Origin: Oscillospiraceae bacterium
GTDB lineage: Bacteria; Bacillota; Clostridia; Oscillospirales; Acutalibacteraceae
Direction: 5' to 3'
Length of the DNA stretch: 59,029 bases
NCBI GenBank assembly: GCA_015066365.1
Contig: SVON01000006.1
Location: forward strand, 1 to 59,029
The notes beneath the pieces were generated by a model. It saw nothing but the letters and a program-made list of their open reading frames with translations, did not search any database and was not told the origin of the DNA. This document shows, piece after piece, positions 53,222 through 59,029 of this stretch. The position numbers and the translations under genes are program-made. Positions within the stretch are counted from its first letter, which is position 1; each line of letters begins with the position of its first letter.

Positions 53222-54898
53222 TTATTCAACAGAGATAAAGTAATAGTAGACAGGCTGACCGCCGTCGATCATAGACACGTCCACGTCGGCGCCCACCTTG
53301 GCGCGCACCGCGTCGCACACCTTGGCGGCGTCCCGCTCGGACACGTCGGAGCCGTAGATAACGGTGACGTAGTTCACGTCCTTACCCGCCGCGTACCGAT
53401 CTTTAATGAGGGTGCGGGTCAGCTTGGGGACCGCGTGATTGATGTCGGTGTCCACAAAGGCCAGCTTACCGTTGTTCAAAGCCAGGATCTCGCCCTCTTT
53501 GATCTTGTGACCCTCAAAGTCGCTGTCGCGGGCAGCAAAGGTCAGAGAGCCGGTGGACACGTTGTCCGCCGCCTGACGCATCGCGGTCATATTGGTGTCC
53601 GCGTCCGCATCCGGGTCAAAGGCCAGCATAGCCGACACACCCTGAGGAATGGTGCGGGTGGGCAGCACCATCACCTGACGGTCTGCCAGCGGCACCGCCT
53701 GCTCGGCGGCGAGAATGATATTCTTGTTGTTGGGCAGCACGAACACCGTCTTGGCCGGGGTGGCCTCAATGGCGGAGAGAATGTCGTCGGTGGAGGGGTT
53801 CATGGTCTGTCCGCCGGACACCACCTGGTCGCAGGCCAGGTCGTCATGGAACAGAGACTGCAGACCGTCACCGGCAGCCACCGCCACAAAGCCGTAATCA
53901 TTCTCCGGCTCTACCCGCTGGAGGGTGGGCACCGCGGCATCCGCCTCGGCATCCGCCTCGCCTACCCAGCCGGCATTCTCGTGCTGGATGCGCATATTCT
54001 CCACCTTAACGGTTTCGAACTGGCCGTATTTCAGCGCCTCTTCCATAGCCTTGCCGGGGTGGTTGGTATGCACGTGTACCTTAATGATCTCCTCATCGTC
54101 CACCACCACCACGCAGTCACCGATGCTCTCCAGATAGGCACGCAGGCTCAGGGGATCCAGCTTACACTTGCGATCGCGCCCCACGATAAACTCGGTGCAA
54201 TAGGTAAAGGTGATATCCTGCTCGTAGCTGCCTACCGTGCTCTTCTGCACCGGCTTTGCGGCAGGAGCGGCCTGGATGCCGCCGACGATCTCGCCACCCT
54301 TGAACACGTCCAGCATGGCCTCGATGATGACACAGAAGCCCTTACCGCCGGCATCCACCACGCCCGCTTTTTTCAGCTGGGGCAGCAGGTCGGGGGTGCG
54401 GGCCAGAGAGGCCTCAGCCTCCTTGCATACAGCCTCCCACACCACGATGGGGTCGGGGTTCTTGGCGGCGGTCTTGCGCCCCTTTTCTGCGGCCTCGCGG
54501 GCCACGGTCAGGATGGTGCCCTCGGTGGGCTTCATCACCGCTTTATACGCGGCGTCCACACCGTAGGACAGCGCCTGAGCCAGGTCCACACCGTCGGCAC
54601 GACGCTTGCCCTTCAGACCCTTGGAGAAGCCGCGGAACAGCAGGGACAGAATAACGCCGGAGTTGCCGCGGGCACCGCGCAGCAGAGCGGCAGAGGCCAC
54701 GTCCGCCACCTCGGTGGCGGAGGGTTTCTCCAAACGGCTCAGCTCCCGAGCCGCGTTGGCGATGGTCATAGACATATTGGTGCCGGTGTCGCCATCCGGA
54801 ACCGGGAATACGTTAAGGGCGTCTACTTCTTGTTTCACATTGGCCAGCGCATTGGATGCCGAAATCATCGCATCCCGCAACATAGATCCTCGTATCAA
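53222..54898 (-). CDS. fakA: Fatty acid kinase subunit A (DAK2/YloV family)
   Basis: This 558-residue kinase phosphorylates fatty acids held by FakB proteins. The DAK2 domain begins with VDALNVFPVPDGDTGTNM, the Asp triad that binds Mg-ATP, and includes RGARGNSGVILSLLFRGF. A middle and a DegV-like C-terminal region follow. Start: TTG 54898 has AAAGGAG at ideal distance, whereas the later ATG 54883 lies 23 bases from the RBS; the upstream frame has no RBS. It follows the Asp23-family gene as in other Firmicutes. No fakB is in the window. Confidence 0.92.
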   Translation of the reverse strand: MIRGSMLRDAMISASNALANVKQEVDALNVFPVPDGDTGTNMSMTIANAARELSRLEKPSATEVADVASAALLRGARGNSGVILSLLFRGFSKGLKGKRRADGVDLAQALSYGVDAAYKAVMKPTEGTILTVAREAAEKGRKTAAKNPDPIVVWEAVCKEAEASLARTPDLLPQLKKAGVVDAGGKGFCVIIEAMLDVFKGGEIVGGIQAAPAAKPVQKSTVGSYEQDITFTYCTEFIVGRDRKCKLDPLSLRAYLESIGDCVVVVDDEEIIKVHVHTNHPGKAMEEALKYGQFETVKVENMRIQHENAGWVGEADAEADAAVPTLQRVEPENDYGFVAVAAGDGLQSLFHDDLACDQVVSGGQTMNPSTDDILSAIEATPAKTVFVLPNNKNIILAAEQAVPLADRQVMVLPTRTIPQGVSAMLAFDPDADADTNMTAMRQAADNVSTGSLTFAARDSDFEGHKIKEGEILALNNGKLAFVDTDINHAVPKLTRTLIKDRYAAGKDVNYVTVIYGSDVSERDAAKVCDAVRAKVGADVDVSMIDGGQPVYYYFISVE

Positions 54899-54988
54899 TG
54901 TAAGCACTCCTTTACACAGAACAGCCCAACCCACCCGCTACGCGAGGGGTGGCTCATTCTTAGTCGGTACGCCTTACGGCGTGATGGA

Positions 54989-55345
54989 TTAGTAGTCGGT
55001 CTTGATGCTGTCCACAAACACATTGACCTTTTTGACCACCAGGCCGGTGGACTCCTCAATGGTATAGCGGACTTTGTTCACGATGCTCTTGGCAATGGTG
55101 GAGATGTTCATGCCGTGGATCACCTCAATGTGGATGTCCACCACCAAACGATCTCCATCGTTGCGCACCCGCACACCGTCGTCAATATGCGTGCGACGGG
55201 ACCAGACGGAACGCAGGCTCTGACGGGGGCCGCTGCGCACCATACCCACCACACCGTAACAGGAGGACACCGCATTACCAATGAGGTAACGGAAATACTC
55301 CTGAGAGATTTCGATAGTACCGTAACGATTGTCGATGCGAATCAT
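54989..55345 (-). CDS. Asp23/Gls24 family envelope stress protein
   Basis: This 118-residue protein corresponds to Bacillus YloU, which sits next to yloV (fakA) as here. The Asp23 fold is seen in YGTIEISQEYFRYLIGNAVS, RRTHIDDGVRVRNDGDRLVV and VNVFVDSIKT. It is small, cytoplasmic and probably membrane-associated through partners. ATG 55345 follows AGAAAGGTGTGTTAGT. The 90-base gap to the fakA start contains a small hairpin without T-run. Confidence 0.9.
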   Translation of the reverse strand: MIRIDNRYGTIEISQEYFRYLIGNAVSSCYGVVGMVRSGPRQSLRSVWSRRTHIDDGVRVRNDGDRLVVDIHIEVIHGMNISTIAKSIVNKVRYTIEESTGLVVKKVNVFVDSIKTDY

Positions 55346-55409
55346 ACTAACACACCTTTCTAAATCAATCTATATTGAAGCCTGCCGAGCCGGCAGAAGC
55401 CAAACAAGG

Positions 55410-56900
55410 TTATTGCCACTGAGCCACACCCGCATAGGGGTCCTGCCCGGTGGGGGTGACGACGGTGAGCCGACGGGTAAAGCCTGCCACGCCGTAACGC
55501 CAACACAGAGGAATATAGGGGGTCTCTTCGGCAAAGACGGTCATCAGCTTCTCCAGAGAGAGCTCCTCTTTGAGATACCGGGCATAGGCCTTTGCCGCAG
55601 GGCCGGAGCGGGATACCCCATACGAGGTACTGCCCCCGGCCAGCCAGGGACGCAGACTCATATCCGCCGTTAAGCGGCTCTCGCCCAAATAAAGATCGTA
55701 CTTGCCGCTCTTCAGGCGGGAGCGGTATTCCTTTTCGCTGAGGGGAACCAGCGTGAGAATCACACCGGCCTTTTTGGCTTGGGTGCGGAGCTGCTCCGCC
55801 ATCCTGGTCCGGTCGGAGCGGGTGACCACGTAGATCAGCTCCAGCGTCAACCGCTTTCCCTCTTTGGACGGGCAACCCGCCTGTTCCAGCAGGGTGGTGG
55901 CGCCGTCCAGATCCCGGTCGGCGGTGGTGTCCACCTGACTCATCCAATCCCAACGGGGGTGGACCGGAGCGGCAGAGGCCATCGCCCACTCGCCGTAAGC
56001 GGCTTGGGTCAGCGCGGTGCGGTCCAGCATCAGGGACAGAGCCCGCCGTACCACCGCGGTCTTGAGCTTGCCGCGGTTGCCGTTGAGGCCCACAAACACC
56101 AGGGTGGTGGTATCCACCTTACGGCTGGCACCGGTGATGCGGGGGGTATCCCCCTCGCTGAGGTCGTCGTAATAATAGGTGATCTCCCCGGAGGCCAAAG
56201 CGTGCTGCCGCGCCGTATTGGTGGGCAGATGGCACAGGGTGATCTCTTGAAACGCGGGGGACTCAGGGTGCCGTTTGTTCTGCACCAGAGCCAAACCGCT
56301 GTCGGTGGTCTTGAGTTTGTATACGCCGCTGCCCAGCGGAGCTTTGGCCGGCTTGTCGGTGAGGGTGGAGCCCTTCACCACCGGAAAGGTCAGGCAAGCC
56401 CGCGCGTTGGGGTCGGCAGAGACCAATGCAAACTGTACCCTGCTCCCCTCTTTTTTCGCCGTAGTGACGTTGCTCAGCAGAGCGCGGTAACGGTCGGTTT
56501 TTTTGGCCTCCTGGAACGAGGTGACCACGTCCTCCGGGGTGACCTTGCTCCCGTCTGAGAATACCGCCCCCTTACGCAGGGTGACGGTCAGATGGGTGGC
56601 ATCCGGCTGCTCCACCGATGCCGCCAAGCCAAGCTGGGGAATAAAATTCTCATCCAGCACCATCAGGCTCTCGTACAGCAGACCGGTCAACTGGCTGTTG
56701 ACCTCGGTGGTGGCGGCGAAGGGGTTGAGGGTGTCGTCGTGGCTGTAAGCCAAGGCCATCTGCAACGGCGCGGAAGCGTTTTCTTCCTGAGGCGTCGTGG
56801 TGTCCTCGGCGGGGTGGGTGACGGACTGGGGCAGGTCGCTGCAACCACACAGGTTGAGCACCAACAGCATCGCCAATATCAAGCTGAGTCGCCTTGCCAC
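55410..56900 (-). CDS. Peptide/nickel-type ABC substrate-binding lipoprotein
   Basis: This 496-residue extracellular solute-binding protein belongs to family 5 (OppA/DppA-like). GTG 56900 is chosen since GGGAGG lies 9 bases upstream and it gives a clean signal peptide (LSLILAMLLVLNL) with lipobox LCGC (C20); the long upstream frame is not signal-like. LTVTLRKGAVFSDGSKVTPEDVV is the family signature near residue 95, and a second block VRRALSLMLDRTAL follows near 275. No permease or ATPase genes are next to it, so it is an orphan receptor here. The ligand is probably an oligopeptide. Confidence 0.87.
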   Translation of the reverse strand: MARRLSLILAMLLVLNLCGCSDLPQSVTHPAEDTTTPQEENASAPLQMALAYSHDDTLNPFAATTEVNSQLTGLLYESLMVLDENFIPQLGLAASVEQPDATHLTVTLRKGAVFSDGSKVTPEDVVTSFQEAKKTDRYRALLSNVTTAKKEGSRVQFALVSADPNARACLTFPVVKGSTLTDKPAKAPLGSGVYKLKTTDSGLALVQNKRHPESPAFQEITLCHLPTNTARQHALASGEITYYYDDLSEGDTPRITGASRKVDTTTLVFVGLNGNRGKLKTAVVRRALSLMLDRTALTQAAYGEWAMASAAPVHPRWDWMSQVDTTADRDLDGATTLLEQAGCPSKEGKRLTLELIYVVTRSDRTRMAEQLRTQAKKAGVILTLVPLSEKEYRSRLKSGKYDLYLGESRLTADMSLRPWLAGGSTSYGVSRSGPAAKAYARYLKEELSLEKLMTVFAEETPYIPLCWRYGVAGFTRRLTVVTPTGQDPYAGVAQWQ

Positions 56901-57047
56901 CTTTGCCACCTCCCAACTTAAGAAAGGGCATAAGAACGCACTTTCACAATAAGTCAGTTTATTATAGCACTTTTTGCGGGAATAATCAAGCATTTTTCCT
57001 ATTAAACAGAAAATTCCGTCTTCTGCCAAAAAAATTACAAAAATAGG

Positions 57048-57075
57048 TTGTAATTTTTTGTATATATGATAAAAT
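57048..57075 (+). promoter_or_regulatory. Candidate promoter of metG
   Basis: TTGTAA (57048-57053) and TAAAAT (57070-57075) are 16 bases apart. A short hairpin CGTGAG/CTCACG (57119-57140) follows in the leader. No T-box is visible. Confidence 0.5.
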
Positions 57076-57160
57076 AACACAGTTAGAGTGGCGATTTATA
57101 CCATTCTTGCCAAATAAACGTGAGGTCCATTTATCTCACGAAATCAAAGGAGGCTCTCAT

Positions 57161-59029
57161 ATGAGCAAACCGAAATTTTACATCACCACCGCCATCGCCT
57201 ATGCCAGCCGCAAACCCCACGTAGGCAACGTCTACGACATCGTGCTGGCCGATATGATCGCCCGCTACAAGCGGATGATGGGCTTTGACGTGCGGTTCCT
57301 CACCGGCTCGGACGAGCACGGTCAGAAGATCGAGGAATACGCCAACGCCGCCGGCAAAACGCCCCAGGAGTACGTAGACGGCACCGCCGAAACCATCAAG
57401 GCGGTATGGGACAGCATGAACGTCACCTACGACCGGTTCATCCGCACCACCGACCCGGACCACGTGGCGGTCATTCAGAAAATCTTTAAGAAACTGTACG
57501 ACCAGGGTGATATTTACAAGAGCAGTTACGAAGGCAAATACTGCGTCCCCTGCGAGTCTTTCTATACCCCCAGCCAGCTGACCGAGGACGGCAAGTGCCC
57601 CGACTGCGGCCGCGACTGCGTGGACGCCAAGGAGGAAGCCTATTTCCTCAAACTGGGCAAGTACCAAGATAAGCTACTCCAGTACTACAACGATAATCCC
57701 GATTTCTTTGCGCCGGTGTCCCGTCGCAATGAGATGATCAACAACTTCTTAAAGCCCGGTCTCAATGACCTGTGCGTCTCCCGCTCCTCGTTCAAGTGGG
57801 GTATTCCGGTGGACTTTGACCCGGACCACGTGGTGTACGTATGGCTGGACGCCCTGTCCAACTACATCACCGGCTGTGGCTACGACCCCGACGGTAGCAG
57901 TGAGATGTACCACAAGTACTGGCCGGCTGACCTGCACGTCATCGGCAAAGATATCGTCCGGTTCCACACCATCTACTGGCCCATCATCCTGATGGCGCTG
58001 GGCGAGCCTCTGCCCAAGCAGGTGCTGGGTCATCCCTGGCTGCTGAGCGGCGAGGACAAGATGAGCAAATCCAAGGGCAACGTGCTGTACGCAGACGAGC
58101 TGGCACAGCAGTTTGGCATCGACGCTATCCGTTGGTATCTGCTCAGCGAGATGCCCTTTGCCCAGGATGGCACCATCACCTACGAGCAGATCATCGCCCG
58201 CTACAATGCCGACCTGGCTAACACCCTGGGCAATCTGGTCAACCGCTCCATCGCCATGACCAACAAGTATTTCCACGGCTCGGTTCGTAAGCCGGCGGCT
58301 CTTGATACGTTAGGTCAGGAGTTGGCGGATGCCTGTGCCGACACCGTCAAAAAATACTACGAGCAGATGGACACCTGGCACAACGCCGACGCCGCCGAAA
58401 CGGTGATGAACCTGGCGAAACGGTGCAACAAGTACATCGACGAGACCGCCCCCTGGGCGCTGGCTAAGGATGAGGCCAACCGGGAACAGCTGGAGGGTGT
58501 GCTGTACAACCTCCTGGATTGCATCCGGGTGCTGGGCATTCTGCTGACCCCCTTTATGCCGGATACCGGCGCCGCCATCCACAGCCAGTTGCAGGTGGAT
58601 GCCGCCGTCACCGATATGGACGCCGCCCACTACGGCGCCGCCGACGGCTATGCCGTAGGCACCCCCTCTCCCCTGTTTGCCCGCATTGACGCCGAGAAGA
58701 TGCTGGCGGAGATCGCCGCCAAGATCGAGGCCGAGCAAAAGGCCGCCGAAGCAGAAGAGGAGAAAGAGGGCATCGTGTTCCTGCCGGAGATCACCATCGA
58801 CGACTTCTTCAAGGTCGACCTGCGGGTGGCTGAGATCACCGCCTGCGAGCCCATCAAGAAGGCGAAAAAGCTCTTAAAGCTCACCCTCAACGACGGCACC
58901 AAAGAGCCCCGCACCGTGGCCTCGGGTATCGCCAAGTGGTACAAGCCGGAGGACCTGATCGGTCGCCGGGTGGTGCTGGTGGCCAACCTGAAGCCCGCCG
59001 TGCTGTGCGGCGTGGAGAGCCAGGGCATG
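57161..59029 (+). CDS. metG: Methionyl-tRNA synthetase (3' end beyond window)
   Basis: This class I synthetase charges tRNA-Met. ATG 57161 follows AAAGGAGGCTCTCAT and the frame stays open to the window end, 623 codons. The HIGH motif reads PHVGN near residue 19. The zinc knuckle has C128, C131, C146 and C149, and KMSKS is at residues 300-304. After a charged, Ala/Glu-rich linker a C-terminal tRNA-binding (EMAP II/Arc1p-like) domain starts near residue 540 (ITIDDFFKVDLRVAEITACE). The stop codon is not reached, so it is partial. Confidence 0.97.
   Translation, partial: MSKPKFYITTAIAYASRKPHVGNVYDIVLADMIARYKRMMGFDVRFLTGSDEHGQKIEEYANAAGKTPQEYVDGTAETIKAVWDSMNVTYDRFIRTTDPDHVAVIQKIFKKLYDQGDIYKSSYEGKYCVPCESFYTPSQLTEDGKCPDCGRDCVDAKEEAYFLKLGKYQDKLLQYYNDNPDFFAPVSRRNEMINNFLKPGLNDLCVSRSSFKWGIPVDFDPDHVVYVWLDALSNYITGCGYDPDGSSEMYHKYWPADLHVIGKDIVRFHTIYWPIILMALGEPLPKQVLGHPWLLSGEDKMSKSKGNVLYADELAQQFGIDAIRWYLLSEMPFAQDGTITYEQIIARYNADLANTLGNLVNRSIAMTNKYFHGSVRKPAALDTLGQELADACADTVKKYYEQMDTWHNADAAETVMNLAKRCNKYIDETAPWALAKDEANREQLEGVLYNLLDCIRVLGILLTPFMPDTGAAIHSQLQVDAAVTDMDAAHYGAADGYAVGTPSPLFARIDAEKMLAEIAAKIEAEQKAAEAEEEKEGIVFLPEITIDDFFKVDLRVAEITACEPIKKAKKLLKLTLNDGTKEPRTVASGIAKWYKPEDLIGRRVVLVANLKPAVLCGVESQGM

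Noticed and set aside
52964-55363. Very long + strand open frame (about 800 codons) opposite fakA and the Asp23 gene
   Set aside because: It is the complement of well-recognised genes in GC-rich DNA, has His/Val/Gly-rich low-complexity translation, no RBS and no family motif.
56901-57160. Possible T-box leader of metG
   Set aside because: No specifier-loop architecture, no T-box core TGGNACC and no terminator/antiterminator pair seen; only a short hairpin.

Overview
The window looks like a chromosome segment of a GC-rich, spore-forming-type gut Clostridia member (Oscillospirales/Ruminococcaceae-like). This rests on a Firmicutes-style division cluster (mraZ-rsmH-ftsL-PASTA PBP-murE-mraY-ftsW-murG-murA-ftsQ-ftsZ), addBA, clpC, an AbrB-type regulator, the Asp23/FakA pair, strong Gram-positive ribosome binding sites and a MurE with the DNPRTE motif of diaminopimelate-adding enzymes. 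No tRNA, rRNA or CRISPR array was seen.

Region 1 (1-about 7228) is the right-hand part of an AT-rich integrated element. It carries a Y-family polymerase with a degenerate UmuD-like partner, two small conserved proteins, a structured non-coding stretch, a sigma-region-4-like regulator, a MazF/PemK-like toxin with a Cys-rich tail, three tandem excisionase-like genes, a Tn916-type tyrosine integrase, a lipoprotein and the C-terminal stump of a serine resolvase. Composition changes abruptly near 7228, where the stump abuts the C-terminal stump of a host SLOG/YpsA-like gene.

Region 2 (7376-19640) is host DNA on the + strand. Two paralogous secreted proteins each have their own promoter, a similar 5' leader hairpin and a terminator. 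An arginine biosynthesis cluster follows (argG, then argH-C-J-B-D-F), with a sigma-A promoter and several ArgR-type palindromes ahead of argG. Last is an SdpR/SdpI-like autoregulated immunity pair without its toxin.

Region 3 (19644-32420) holds the recombination and repair genes addB-addA, a DUF5662 gene and radC on the - strand, an RluA-type pseudouridine synthase on +, clpC on -, then a Cys/Gly-rich mini-protein and an AbrB-family regulator on +.

Region 4 (32426-45690) is the division and cell wall cluster, read right to left. It starts at a mraZ promoter whose initial transcribed region carries four MraZ-type boxes at exact 10-bp spacing. A 156-bp repeat-like element separates mraZ from rsmH. 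murD, murF, murC and murB are absent, and ftsZ has its own promoter.

Region 5 (45741-56900, all -) has ychF, a Wzz-like lipoprotein, secA, a YD-repeat lipoprotein between twin terminators, DUF6062, ymdB, fakA, an Asp23-family gene and a peptide-binding lipoprotein. metG starts divergently at 57161 and runs off the window.
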